The notes under the pieces are model-generated. The model made no database searches. It was given only the letters and a program-made list of their open reading frames with translations, and had not been told where the DNA came from. From positions 1 through 44,738 of the forward strand of contig JAEUHZ010000040.1 of assembly GCA_016795205.1 (NCBI GenBank): 44,738 nucleotides of DNA. The letters run 5' to 3'. Shown piece after piece: positions 24,826-33,447 of this stretch. The DNA is from Planctomycetota bacterium. GTDB lineage: Bacteria > Planctomycetota > UBA1135 > GCA-002686595. A program made the translations under genes and the position numbers. Within the stretch, counting starts at the first letter, position 1. Every line of letters begins with the position of its first letter.

Positions 24826-26292
24826 ATGAGTTCACGCTGGACCGGCCTGTGCCGCGCCGACACCGCCGAGCTGCGCCGGCTGCAGGATGCGCGGCTTGCA
24901 CTGCACGTGCGCGAGCGGCTGGTCCCCTTTTCCGCCCACTACCGCCGGGTGTTCGACGCGGCGGGCCTGAAGCCGCGCGACGTGCGCTCCGTGGCGGACC
25001 TCGCGCGGCTGCCGTTCACGACCAAGGCCGACCTGCTCGCCGCCCAGAGCGACCCCGCGCGCAAGCGCGACTTCGTGCTCGTCCCGACGCCGGAGCTGAT
25101 CCGGGCGCACTGGCCGCTCGCGAAGAAGCTGAAGCTCCTTTCCGAGGAGGCCAAGGAGACGCTGCGGCGCGAGTACACGCCGAACTTCGTGACGTTCACC
25201 ACGGGGCGCAGCGCGGACCCGGTCGTGTTCGCCTACACCCCGCACGACATGCGGATCCTGTCCGAGGTCGGCGCGCGCATGCTCGACGTGCACGGCATCC
25301 AGGACCCGCTGGCACGCATCGTGAACATGTTCCCGTTCGCGCCCCACCTGGCGTTCTGGCAAACGGCCATGGCCGGCCTCGAGACCGGGCGCATGATGCT
25401 CTCGACCGGCGGCGGGAAGGTCATGGGCACGGCCGGCAACCTGCGGCTCGCGGAGCGCCTGCAGCCGCACGTGCTGATCGGCACGCCCGGCTTCGTCTAC
25501 CACCTGTTGCGCGAGGGCGCCGAGCGCGGCACACGGCTCGACGCCGTGAACCTCGTGATCCTGGGAGCCGAGAAGGTCACGCCCGGGATGAAGCACAAGA
25601 TGGCCGAGGCGCTGGCGCGCATGGGCTCCAAGCAGGTCGTGATCTCGGGGACCTACGGCTTCACCGAGGCGCGCATGGCGTTCAGCGAGTGTCCCGCCGA
25701 CCCCGCCGTCTCGCCCGGCTACCACATCTACCCCGACCTGGGCGTGTTCGAAGTGGTCGAGCCCGAGACCGGCCGCGTGCTGGGCGAGGGCCAGACGGGC
25801 GAGCTGGTCTACACCCCGATCGATGGTCGCGGGACGATCGTCTGCCGCTACCGCACCGGCGACCTGGCCGTCGGCGGCGTCACCTGGGAGCCCTGCCCGG
25901 CTTGCGGGCGGACCGTGCCGCGCATCGCGGGCGAGCTGCGTCGCGTGAGCGACCAGCGCGCGATGAACCTGACGAAGATCAAGGGCACGCTGGTCGACCT
26001 GTCGTCGCTGGGCTCGGTCATCTCGAACCTGCCCGAGGTCGAGGAGTGGCAGGTCGTCCTGCAGAAGAAGGACGACGACCCGCACGAGCTCGACGAGCTC
26101 GTCGTGCGTGTCTCGACGCGGCCCGGGACGGACCGCGCGCCGTTCGAGAAGAAGCTGCGCGAGGAGCTCATGGTGGGCGTCGAGGTCGCGCCCAACGGGG
26201 TCGAGTTCAAGACCACGCCCGAGATGCTCGAGGTGCTCGGGATGGAGACCGAGATGAAGGAGAAGCGCTTCCTCGATCGGCGGCCGAAGTGA
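24826..26292 (+). CDS. Phenylacetate-CoA ligase-like AMP-forming CoA ligase
   Basis: This 488-residue member of the PaaK branch of the ANL superfamily would activate a carboxylic acid with ATP and CoA in the cytoplasm. Evidence: the opening helix FSAHYRRVFDAAGLKP, LARLPFTTKADL, GTYGFTEAR (the adenylate-binding 'YG.TE'), CRYRTGDLA (hinge-side 'YRTGD'), CPACGRTVPRIAGELRRVSD (zinc-knuckle-like CxxC), and a C-terminal lobe with KIKGTLVDLSSL. The P-loop reads FVTFTTGRSADPVV, not the usual 'SSGTTGKP', so two Gly/Thr positions differ. The substrate may be aromatic or a medium-chain acid. It is 44 bp upstream of the thiolase gene and likely heads a three-gene degradation operon. Confidence 0.85.
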   Translation: MSSRWTGLCRADTAELRRLQDARLALHVRERLVPFSAHYRRVFDAAGLKPRDVRSVADLARLPFTTKADLLAAQSDPARKRDFVLVPTPELIRAHWPLAKKLKLLSEEAKETLRREYTPNFVTFTTGRSADPVVFAYTPHDMRILSEVGARMLDVHGIQDPLARIVNMFPFAPHLAFWQTAMAGLETGRMMLSTGGGKVMGTAGNLRLAERLQPHVLIGTPGFVYHLLREGAERGTRLDAVNLVILGAEKVTPGMKHKMAEALARMGSKQVVISGTYGFTEARMAFSECPADPAVSPGYHIYPDLGVFEVVEPETGRVLGEGQTGELVYTPIDGRGTIVCRYRTGDLAVGGVTWEPCPACGRTVPRIAGELRRVSDQRAMNLTKIKGTLVDLSSLGSVISNLPEVEEWQVVLQKKDDDPHELDELVVRVSTRPGTDRAPFEKKLREELMVGVEVAPNGVEFKTTPEMLEVLGMETEMKEKRFLDRRPK

Positions 26293-26336
26293 GCCTTGGG
26301 TACGGCCGCTCCTTGGCGTAGCGTGCTGGAGATCCG

Positions 26337-27656
26337 ATGAGCGCCCGCCCTCCCCGCCGTGACGTCGTGCTGCTGGCCGGGCTGCGCACGCCCATGGCGC
26401 GGGCCGGCGGCGTCTTCGCGCGCGAGGACGCGGCGCACCTCGGCGCGAGCGTGCTGCGCGAGCTGCTCGCGCGCTCGAACGTCGACCCGGGCACGCTCGA
26501 CGAGGTCGTCGCGGGTTGTGCCGGACCGCCGTCGGACCAGGCCAACGTCGCGCGCGTGCTGGCGCTGCGCGCCGGCGTGCCCGAGCACGTGCCGGCCCGG
26601 ACGGTCGCGCGCAATTGCGCGAGCGGCATGGAGGCGCTCACGAGCGCCGCGACCTCGATCGAGGCCGGCCGGGCCGAGCTCGTCGCCTGCGTCGGCGTCG
26701 AGGTCATGTCGCGCTTCCCGCTCTTCTACAACGAGGCGGCGACGCGCCAGTTCGAGCGGGTTTCCCGCGCGCGCACGCCGCTGCAGCGCGTCGCGGCCTT
26801 GGCGGGCTTTCGGCCCAAGATGCTGCTCACGCCGCGCATCGGGATCGTCGAAGGGCTCACGGATCCGATCAGCGGGCTCGTCATGGGCAAGACGGCCGAG
26901 ATCCTGGCGCGCGAGTTCGGCGTCTCGCGCGAGGATGCCGACCGCTTCGCGCTGCAGAGCCACCAGCGCGCGCGCGCGGCGCGCGACGCCGGGCGCTTCG
27001 CGCGCGAGATCGTGCCCCACCTGCCGCTGGGCGCCCGCGCGGGCGACCGCGCGCTGGAGCACGACGACGGCATCCGCGACGGGCAGACGATCGAGCAGCT
27101 CGCGAAGCTCGGGCCGTACTTCGAGAAGCCGGATGGTCGCGTGACCGTGGGCAACTCGTGCGGGATCACGGACGCGGCGGCGGCCCTGATCGTCTCGAGC
27201 GCCCAGAAGGCGCGCGAGCTGGGCGTCACGCCGCTGGCGCGCATCCGCGCCTGGGCCTACGCCGGCCTCGATCCGGCGCGCATGGGCCTCGGGCCGGTCT
27301 ACGCGACGGCCAAGGCGCTCGACGCGGGCGGCGCACGGCTCGACGACGTGGCGTCGATCGAGCTCAACGAGGCCTTCGCGGCGCAGGTCCTGGCCTGCGT
27401 CGCCGCGTTCGACAGCGACACGTTCGCCCGCGAGAAGCTGGGCCGCGGCGCGCGCCTCGGAGCGCTCGATCCGGCGCGCCTGAACCCCAACGGCGGCGCG
27501 ATCGCGTTGGGCCATCCGGTCGGGTGCACGGGCGCGCGCATCGTGCTGTCGGCGGCACACGAGCTCGCCGTGCGCGACGCGGAGCTCACGCTGGCGACGC
27601 TGTGCATCGGCGGCGGACAGGGCGGAGCCGTGCTCTTGGAGAGGGTCTCCTCGTGA
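26337..27656 (+). CDS. Acetyl-CoA acyltransferase (thiolase, FadA/FadI type)
   Basis: This 439-residue thiolase would cleave 3-ketoacyl-CoA with CoA to acetyl-CoA and a shortened acyl-CoA, the last step of beta-oxidation. Catalytic parts: Cys94 in NCASGMEAL, His393 in NPNGGAIALGHPVGCTGAR and Cys423 in CIGGGQGG. The SCGITDAAAALIVSS stretch and IELNEAFAAQVLAC are also family-typical. Its length, with a long loop region after residue 130 (RFPLFYNEAATRQFERV), is nearer to FadI/trifunctional-type thiolases than to the 390-residue forms. The stop overlaps the GTG of the next gene as GTGA (27653-27656), so it should be made in step with the FadB-like partner. Confidence 0.92.
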   Translation: MSARPPRRDVVLLAGLRTPMARAGGVFAREDAAHLGASVLRELLARSNVDPGTLDEVVAGCAGPPSDQANVARVLALRAGVPEHVPARTVARNCASGMEALTSAATSIEAGRAELVACVGVEVMSRFPLFYNEAATRQFERVSRARTPLQRVAALAGFRPKMLLTPRIGIVEGLTDPISGLVMGKTAEILAREFGVSREDADRFALQSHQRARAARDAGRFAREIVPHLPLGARAGDRALEHDDGIRDGQTIEQLAKLGPYFEKPDGRVTVGNSCGITDAAAALIVSSAQKARELGVTPLARIRAWAYAGLDPARMGLGPVYATAKALDAGGARLDDVASIELNEAFAAQVLACVAAFDSDTFAREKLGRGARLGALDPARLNPNGGAIALGHPVGCTGARIVLSAAHELAVRDAELTLATLCIGGGQGGAVLLERVSS

Positions 27657-29857
27657 TCGACCTGACCGGGATCGAGCTGCCCCCGGACTCGCCGCCGCCG
27701 CGCTCGTGCGTGCGGCTCGAGCGGCCCGAGCCGGGGCTCGCGCGCCTGGTCTTGGATCCGCCGCATCGGACGCTGGCGGTGTTCGACGCGCCGACGCTGC
27801 GCGACTTCGATCTCGTGCTCGAGGACGTCGAGAACGACGCCACGCTGCGCGCGCTGGTGATCACCGGCCGCGATGCGCGCACGTTCGCCGGCGGCGCGGA
27901 CGTCGACGCGATCGCGGCCGCGACCGACGTGGCGTTCGTGCGACGCTTCATCGAGATCGGGCAGCGCCTGTGGGATCGCGTCGCGGGACTCTCGCGCGAC
28001 CGCCGCGGCTTCACCAGCGTGTGCGCGGCCGGCGGGCCGATCCCGGGCGGCGCGTGCGAGCTGGCCTTGGCGTGCGACCGCATCGTGCTGTCGAGCGCCA
28101 AGGAGACGCGCATCGGGCTGCCAGAGACGCAGCTCGGCATCCTGCCCGCCTGGGGCGGGGCGACGCGCTTGCCGCGGCGCATCGGCGTGCCGGCGGCGCT
28201 GGACGCGATCCTCACGGGGCGGCTTCTCGCCGCGGCCGACGCCTACCGGCGCGGACTCGCCGACCGCGTCGTGGCGCCCGAGGACCTCGTGCGCATCGCG
28301 GACGGCGTCGCCCTGGGACGCATCGCCTGCCCGCGACGCGGGCGACGCGGGATCGCGCGCTACGTCGTCGATCGCAACCCGCTGGCGATCGCGCTGATCG
28401 CGCACCAAGCACGCAAGCAGGTCCTGGCGCGCACGCGCGGACACTACCCCGCGCCGCTCGCCGCGCTGGAGATCGCCGCGCGCGCGCCGCTCACGAGCCT
28501 CGAGTCGAGCTTCCGCGCCGAGGCGGCGGCCGCCAGCGAGCTGGCCGTCGGCCCGGTCGCGAAGAACCTGATCCGCATCTTCCGGCTCAGCGAGGACGCG
28601 AAGAAGCTGCGCAAGGCGAGCGACGGATCGCCGGTGCGCGCGTTCGAGCGCGCGGGCGTGATCGGCGCCGGCGTCATGGGCCGCGCGATCGCGAGCCTCC
28701 TCTCCGAGCGCGGCATCGCGACGCGCCTCGCGGACACGTCGCCGGCCGCGCTCGACGCGGCGCTGCTCGAGCACCGCGCCGAGGTCGACGGCCGGCGCAA
28801 GCAGCGCCGCATCCAGCAGCACGAAGCCCAGGCCGCGCTCGACCGCCTCGACGCCACGCGCTCGATCACGGGCTTCGGCCGCGCCCAGATCGTGATCGAA
28901 GCCGTCGCCGAGCGCCTCGACGTGAAGCGTGCGGTGCTGTCGGAGATCGCGGCGCAGGCGGGTCCCGAGGCGATCCTGGCCACGAACACCTCGTCGCTCT
29001 CGGTCGCGGCGATCGCCGCGGAGCTCCCGCACCCCGAGCGCGTCGTCGGGCTGCACTTCTTCAACCCGGTCAAGAAGATGCCGCTCGTGGAGATCGTGCG
29101 CGGCCCCGCGACCAGCGCGCGCACGGTCGCCGAGGTCGCCGCGCTGGCGCTGCGTCTGGGCAAGACGCCGGTCGTCACCGCCGACTGCGCCGGCTTCCTC
29201 GTCAACCGACTGCTCGGCCCCTATCTCGACGAGTCCCTGCGGCTCGTCGCGGCCGGCATCGAGCCCGCGCGTCTCGACGCGGCGCTGCTGGCGTTCGGCC
29301 TGCCCATGGGGCCGCTGCGCTTGCTCGACGAGGTCGGCTTCGACGTCGCCAAGCACGCCGCGGCCTCGCTGCACGCCGCCTACGGCGCGCGGATGACGCC
29401 CTGCGACGTGCTCGAGGCGGTCGGGAAGGACGGGCGCTTGGGCAAGAAGACGGGCCTGGGCTTCTACGTGCACGCCGGAAAGCGCGCCGAGCTCGACCCC
29501 GCGCTCTTGGGGCTCGTCCCACGCTCGGCCGCGCGCGCGCGCACGCTCACGGACGCGGAGGTCGCCGAGCGCGCGATCCTGGCGATGTTCGCCGAGGCGA
29601 CGCGCGCGCTCCAAGAGCAGGTCGTGGTCGGCCCGCGCGAGCTCGACCTCGCGACCGTATTCGGCCTGGGCTTCCCGCCGTTCTTGGGTGGATTGCTGGC
29701 GTGGGCCGACACCCAGGGCCTGCCCACGCTCGTCGCCAAGCTCGAGCGCCTCCAGTCCGAGCCCGACGTGGCGGCCCGCCCGGGCGGACCGGAGCGCTTC
29801 GCCGTCGCCGACGGGCTGCGGGAGCTGGCGCGCGGGAACGGACGCTACCACGCTTGA
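27653..29857 (+). CDS. FadB/FadJ-like enoyl-CoA hydratase / 3-hydroxyacyl-CoA dehydrogenase
   Basis: This 734-residue bifunctional beta-oxidation enzyme has its hydratase domain at about 20-330. Both catalytic glutamates are in context: Glu136 in PGGACELALACD and Glu158 in IGLPETQLGILPAWGG. The dehydrogenase Rossmann domain starts at 334 with GAGVMG (338-343), then ATNTSSLSV and the catalytic His468 in LHFFNPVKKMPLVEIV. The C-terminal repeats (CAGFLVNRLLGPYLDES, GKKTGLGFYVH, FGLGFPPFLGGLL) complete the family. GTG 27653 is preceded by ggagag and overlaps the thiolase stop. With the thiolase it should form the alpha/beta fatty-acid oxidation complex. The hydratase oxyanion region lacks the common 'A..G.A.GGG' and reads AAGGPIPGGACE, so activity should be tested rather than assumed. 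Confidence 0.92.
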   Translation: MIDLTGIELPPDSPPPRSCVRLERPEPGLARLVLDPPHRTLAVFDAPTLRDFDLVLEDVENDATLRALVITGRDARTFAGGADVDAIAAATDVAFVRRFIEIGQRLWDRVAGLSRDRRGFTSVCAAGGPIPGGACELALACDRIVLSSAKETRIGLPETQLGILPAWGGATRLPRRIGVPAALDAILTGRLLAAADAYRRGLADRVVAPEDLVRIADGVALGRIACPRRGRRGIARYVVDRNPLAIALIAHQARKQVLARTRGHYPAPLAALEIAARAPLTSLESSFRAEAAAASELAVGPVAKNLIRIFRLSEDAKKLRKASDGSPVRAFERAGVIGAGVMGRAIASLLSERGIATRLADTSPAALDAALLEHRAEVDGRRKQRRIQQHEAQAALDRLDATRSITGFGRAQIVIEAVAERLDVKRAVLSEIAAQAGPEAILATNTSSLSVAAIAAELPHPERVVGLHFFNPVKKMPLVEIVRGPATSARTVAEVAALALRLGKTPVVTADCAGFLVNRLLGPYLDESLRLVAAGIEPARLDAALLAFGLPMGPLRLLDEVGFDVAKHAAASLHAAYGARMTPCDVLEAVGKDGRLGKKTGLGFYVHAGKRAELDPALLGLVPRSAARARTLTDAEVAERAILAMFAEATRALQEQVVVGPRELDLATVFGLGFPPFLGGLLAWADTQGLPTLVAKLERLQSEPDVAARPGGPERFAVADGLRELARGNGRYHA

Positions 29858-30195
29858 GGATCAAGGCACGGCGGCGCACAGGGATCGCGAGCACCCGGTG
29901 TCGAGCGATGGCCGCGTGAGGATGCTGGCGAGGTCCAAGCCAAGGCGGAGCGCCAGCCTGGCCCTTCTTCTCTGAGGCGTCCGTTCGCCGGCGCTGGAGT
30001 CCGGCGTCACGCCCCGGATCTCCTCCGGTCGGCCTTCGGCCTCCCTGCGGAGGTCCGGGCTGCTTCTTCTTCCCTGACATCGACACCCCCATGGCTCATG
30101 GAATCCGACGACTGCGGGGTGTTCAGGGGAACCGTCGGGCGGTGGACATCCCGTGACTTTCGCGCCGCCGCGAGTCAGTCTCCCGCCTCCCCCGC
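29858..30195 (+). other. 338-bp intergenic region
   Basis: This gap lies between the FadB-like gene and the flippase gene. It contains the hairpin at 30013-30059. I see no convincing gene: the minus-strand frame starting at ATG 30080 is short of homology and runs antisense into the FadB-like gene. The last 120 bp, upstream of the TTG at 30196, presumably carry the flippase promoter, but I cannot point to -35/-10 boxes. Confidence 0.5.
30013..30073 (+). terminator. Hairpin with pyrimidine/T-rich tail after the beta-oxidation operon
   Basis: The arms 30013-30034 and 30038-30059 pair at 18 of 22 positions (one G-U) around a tiny loop at TTC. They are followed by a tail, gcttcttcttccc, that is T-rich for this genome. 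Orientation and position fit an intrinsic terminator for the plus-strand operon that ends at 29857. Confidence 0.55.
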
Positions 30196-31449
30196 TTGGC
30201 CGGCAAATTCCAGAGTGACGTCCTGTGGAACGTCGGCAGCCTCGCGATCCTCGGGATCGCCGGGCTGGCGCTCAACGTGCTCATCGGCGAGCACTGGGAC
30301 GCCGCGACGCTGGGGGTCTTCAACCAGGCGCTCGCGGCCTACACCTTCTTCTCGATGGCCGCGGTCGGCGGCATCGACCGCTCCGCGCTGCGCGCCGTGG
30401 CGGAAGCCCGTGGAGATCGCGCGCGGGCCGCGGCAGCGGCCTGGGCGACGCTCGTTCCCACGTTCCTCCTGGCGGCGGTGGTCAGCCTCCTCTACTGGCT
30501 CGCGCGCCTGCCCGTCGCGGCGCTCCTCGAGAGCGACGGCGTCGCGCGGGCCATGGAGGCCAGCACGCCCGGCCTGTTCTTCTTCGCGTTGAACAAGGTG
30601 CTCCTCTCCGTCGTGAACGGCGCGGGCCGGATGAAGGCCTTCGCGGCCTACCAGTCGCTGCGCTACCTCGGGATCCTCGCGGCGCTCGTCGCGGCGATGG
30701 TCGTGGGCCTCGATGGAGATCGCTTGATGGCGGTCTTCACCGTGGCCGAGGCGCTGCTCTGCATCGCCCTCGGGCTCGACGTGTCGCGACTCCTCCGCGA
30801 TGTGCCCAGCGGATGGCGCGGCGAGATCCGCGGGCACGTGATCTTCGGCGCGCGCAGCGCGGTGAGCGGCGTGCTGCTCGAGCTGAACGCCAAGGTCGAC
30901 GTGTGGATGATCGGCATCCACATGTCCGACGCGGCGGTGGGCGTCTACACCTACGCGGCGATGCTCGCCGAGGGCCTCTACCAGCTCGTCGTCGTGCTGC
31001 AGAACGTGTGGAATCCGATCCTCGCGGAGCGCCTGGCCGCGGGGGATCACGAGGCCGTCCGCGCGGCCGTGCGCCGCGGGCGCGTCGGGGCCTGGATCGG
31101 CGTGAGCGCGGCCGCGGCGCTGGGCGTGCTGCTGTTCCCCCTGGCGCTGTCCGTCGTCGGAGCGCGGCCGGAGTTCCTCACCGCGCACCTGCCATTCGCG
31201 ATCCTGGCCGGCGGGATCGCGCTGGCCTCGGGCTACCTGCCCTTCGGCCAGATCCTGCTCATGGGCGGCCGGCCGGCGACGCACACCGTGCTCATGATCT
31301 CCACGGTGCTGGCGAACGTCGCGGCGAACGCGCTCCTGATCCCGGCGTTCGGGCTGGTCGGCGCGGCCTCGGCGACGGCCGCGTCGATGCTCGTCTCGGT
31401 CCTGCTGCTGCGGGCGCTGGCCCACAGGCAGCTCGGCGTGCGGATCTGA
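30196..31449 (+). CDS. Polysaccharide/lipid-linked oligosaccharide flippase (MOP superfamily)
   Basis: This 417-residue protein is hydrophobic throughout, with about 12 membrane segments. It starts VLWNVGSLAILGIAGLALNV, typical of Wzx-like flippases. An internal stretch IFGARSAVSGVLLELNAKVD VWMIG matches the family's 'R.........L....D..MIG' motif at the start of the second half. It would move undecaprenyl-linked glycan across the inner membrane. The TTG at 30196 is the only start that keeps the first helix intact; Prodigal-type gene finders may disagree. It heads the surface-glycan locus. The downstream glycosyltransferase gene is convergent, and their stops lie within one hairpin. Confidence 0.84.
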   Translation: MAGKFQSDVLWNVGSLAILGIAGLALNVLIGEHWDAATLGVFNQALAAYTFFSMAAVGGIDRSALRAVAEARGDRARAAAAAWATLVPTFLLAAVVSLLYWLARLPVAALLESDGVARAMEASTPGLFFFALNKVLLSVVNGAGRMKAFAAYQSLRYLGILAALVAAMVVGLDGDRLMAVFTVAEALLCIALGLDVSRLLRDVPSGWRGEIRGHVIFGARSAVSGVLLELNAKVDVWMIGIHMSDAAVGVYTYAAMLAEGLYQLVVVLQNVWNPILAERLAAGDHEAVRAAVRRGRVGAWIGVSAAAALGVLLFPLALSVVGARPEFLTAHLPFAILAGGIALASGYLPFGQILLMGGRPATHTVLMISTVLANVAANALLIPAFGLVGAASATAASMLVSVLLLRALAHRQLGVRI

Positions 31450-31489
31450 GCGCTCCCGTTCGCGGGGCTTCGCGGGCGCGAACGCTCAG
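31446..31489. terminator. Hairpin shared by two convergent genes
   Basis: The outer arms ctgagc (31446-31451) and gctcag (31484-31489) pair, and inside them gttcgcg (31458-31464) pairs with cgcgaac (31477-31483), with a 6-base bulge on the left. The TGA of the flippase gene (31447-31449) and the reverse TGA of the glycosyltransferase gene (31486-31488) lie in opposite arms. It is symmetric and could act as a two-way terminator. Confidence 0.5.
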
Positions 31490-33273
31490 CGCAGGCGGTA
31501 GATCTCGACGGAGGGGCCGACGCAGCGCGCCTCGAGGATGCGCAGCGCCCAGGGTGTCGTGTAGGGCAGCTCGTCGTCCTGGTGCGCGAGCGGCAGGTCC
31601 TCGCCCGTGTCGGGGTCGTCGGGGTTGAAGCGCGCCACGAGCTCGAACTGCCCGCGCAGCCCCTCGCGCACGGCGCGCAGCGCCGGCCGATAGCGCTGGG
31701 GCCAGGCGATCACGACCGCGTAGCGTCCCGTGAGTGAGCGCGCGAAGCCGTAGGCGTCGCCGTGCGCTCGCTGGCGTGCCCCGTGCGCGATCAGGTCCAT
31801 GAGCGCCAGGTCGTAGGCCGGCGCGTCGATCGACGCGCGCCGTGGGTCGGCCAGGTGCCGGAACCAGGGCGTGCTCTGCTCGTCGCGCAGCACGGCGTCG
31901 CGCTCGATCGAGGCCGGCGTCCGCGAGAGCGGCAGGTCGAGCCCCGGCATGACGTCGACGCGGTCCGTCCCGGGCGCGACGTGCTCCTCGATCCAGCGCG
32001 CCGCCTGCTCGATGGTGTCGGGCGCCGCGCGCACCGCGCCCAGCCGGAAAGCCCAGGCGAATTGCGCCACGCAGGCCACGACGGCCAGGAACGCGACGGC
32101 TCGTCCCAACCATCGCGAGCGCGCGGAAGCCGCCCGCCACGTGGCATGCAGCCCAAACGCGGCCAGCACCGCCAGGAACGGCACGAGCGGCAGCACGAAG
32201 CGCTGGTAGGTGCGCTGGTACAGCCCGATCACGACCAGGTACGGCAGCACGTACGCCAGCACCACGGCCAGGTCCGCCGCGCGAGCGGGCCCGAGCCGGC
32301 TGCGTCCGCGCAGGATGAGCACCAGCGCCGCCAGCATCCCCAGGACGGAGAGCACGGTGAGCAGCGGGTCGTACTCCTCGAGCGAGCGCCACACGACGGG
32401 GAAGCCACGGCCGTTGAACAGGCCCAGGAAGACCTGGTGCTGCGAGAGCGCCAGCGTCCCGCGCTCGTCGACGGCCACGCCCGAGCGCGCCTGCTCGGCG
32501 AACAGGAACGGGTAGAGCGCCGCCACGAAGGCCGCCACCACGGCCGTGATCAGCAGGGCGCCCGCCGCCGCGCGCCAGCGATCCGCGCGCACCCGCGCGA
32601 GCACGGCGAACCCCACGGCGCACAGCGCCGCGACGCCGTTCTGCAGCGCGCCGACGGCCAGACCCGCGGCCAGCCCGGCGGCCGCGTAGGCGCGCCACGA
32701 GCCCGAGGCGCGCAGCACGACAGCCGCGCACACCGCGAGCAGCGTGAAAGACGCGGCCGCGGCGTGCGGGCGTGCCTGCTGCGCGAACCAGAGCGTGAAC
32801 GGGCTGGCCGCCGTGATCGCCGCGGCTGCGAGTGGCCAGGGGTCGGGCAGGAACCGCCGCGCCAGCCAGAAGGAGAGCGGGATCGCGAGCAGCGAGAGCA
32901 GCGCGACCGCGACCCGGCCGCGCAACCGCTGCCGGCCGGCGAAGTCGAGGTGCTCCGCCAGGGTGCGCGGCTCGCGCTCGGCGACGAGCGCGGTGGGCAC
33001 CAGCGCCGCGACGCGCGCCACGAGGTGCGGATAGTAGGCGTAGAGGGCATGCGCGCGATGCTCGGGCCCGCCCCCCTCGAGCGCGCGGAGCTGGTAATCG
33101 ACGACCAGCCCGTCGGGCTCCATGAGGTGCGGCGCGAGGAAGTCGAGCCCCTGGAGCCGCACGCCGAGGCCGAGGAGCACGATCAGGGCCAGGAGCAGCC
33201 GCGTCGCGCGCCCGGCGGGGACGCGCTCCGTCGCGGAGCAGGTGACGCCGGACGGACTCTCTCCCTGCCGCAT
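31486..33273 (-). CDS. PMT/ArnT-like integral membrane glycosyltransferase (GT39/GT83 type)
   Basis: The product has 595 residues. A short cytoplasmic start is followed by a first helix (RATRLLLALIVLLGLGVRLQ) and an extracytoplasmic loop with the acidic pair in LMEPDGLVVDYQLRALEGGG, where GT-C enzymes keep their catalytic acid. About ten more helices follow, including SPFTLWFAQQARPHAAAASF ('S....Q.ARPYA', the PMT_2 signature). Residues after about 420 form a soluble extracytoplasmic domain (DTIEQAARWIEEHVAPGTDR V) that reads like the usual 'A..W...N...G'. It would transfer a sugar from a polyprenyl-phosphate donor to lipid, glycan or protein outside the membrane. ATG 33273 is chosen for the immediate positive-inside start. 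The 174 bp to the divergent phosphodiesterase-like gene hold both promoters. Confidence 0.8.
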   Translation of the reverse strand: MRQGESPSGVTCSATERVPAGRATRLLLALIVLLGLGVRLQGLDFLAPHLMEPDGLVVDYQLRALEGGGPEHRAHALYAYYPHLVARVAALVPTALVAEREPRTLAEHLDFAGRQRLRGRVAVALLSLLAIPLSFWLARRFLPDPWPLAAAAITAASPFTLWFAQQARPHAAAASFTLLAVCAAVVLRASGSWRAYAAAGLAAGLAVGALQNGVAALCAVGFAVLARVRADRWRAAAGALLITAVVAAFVAALYPFLFAEQARSGVAVDERGTLALSQHQVFLGLFNGRGFPVVWRSLEEYDPLLTVLSVLGMLAALVLILRGRSRLGPARAADLAVVLAYVLPYLVVIGLYQRTYQRFVLPLVPFLAVLAAFGLHATWRAASARSRWLGRAVAFLAVVACVAQFAWAFRLGAVRAAPDTIEQAARWIEEHVAPGTDRVDVMPGLDLPLSRTPASIERDAVLRDEQSTPWFRHLADPRRASIDAPAYDLALMDLIAHGARQRAHGDAYGFARSLTGRYAVVIAWPQRYRPALRAVREGLRGQFELVARFNPDDPDTGEDLPLAHQDDELPYTTPWALRILEARCVGPSVEIYRLR

Positions 33274-33447
33274 GGAACGCCCAGAGCCTACTCGACCCGG
33301 ACCGCCGGCCCGCGGCCCGTCGGCCCGGACCGTGCAACGCCGGAGGTGGCGCTGGCCGGCCCGTCCGGAACGCGCAGCCGGCGTGCGCGCCCGCCGCGGG
33401 CGCCGTAGACTTCTGCCGCGGTCCGCTGCCCAGGCCGGCCCACGCAC

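Noticed and set aside
29547..30080. Minus-strand reading frame from ATG 30080 with a Lys-rich start (MSGKKKQPGPPQGG)
   Set aside because: Its start lies just beside the hairpin at 30013-30059, whose repeat explains the Gly/Pro/Arg composition. The rest is antisense to the end of the FadB-like gene.
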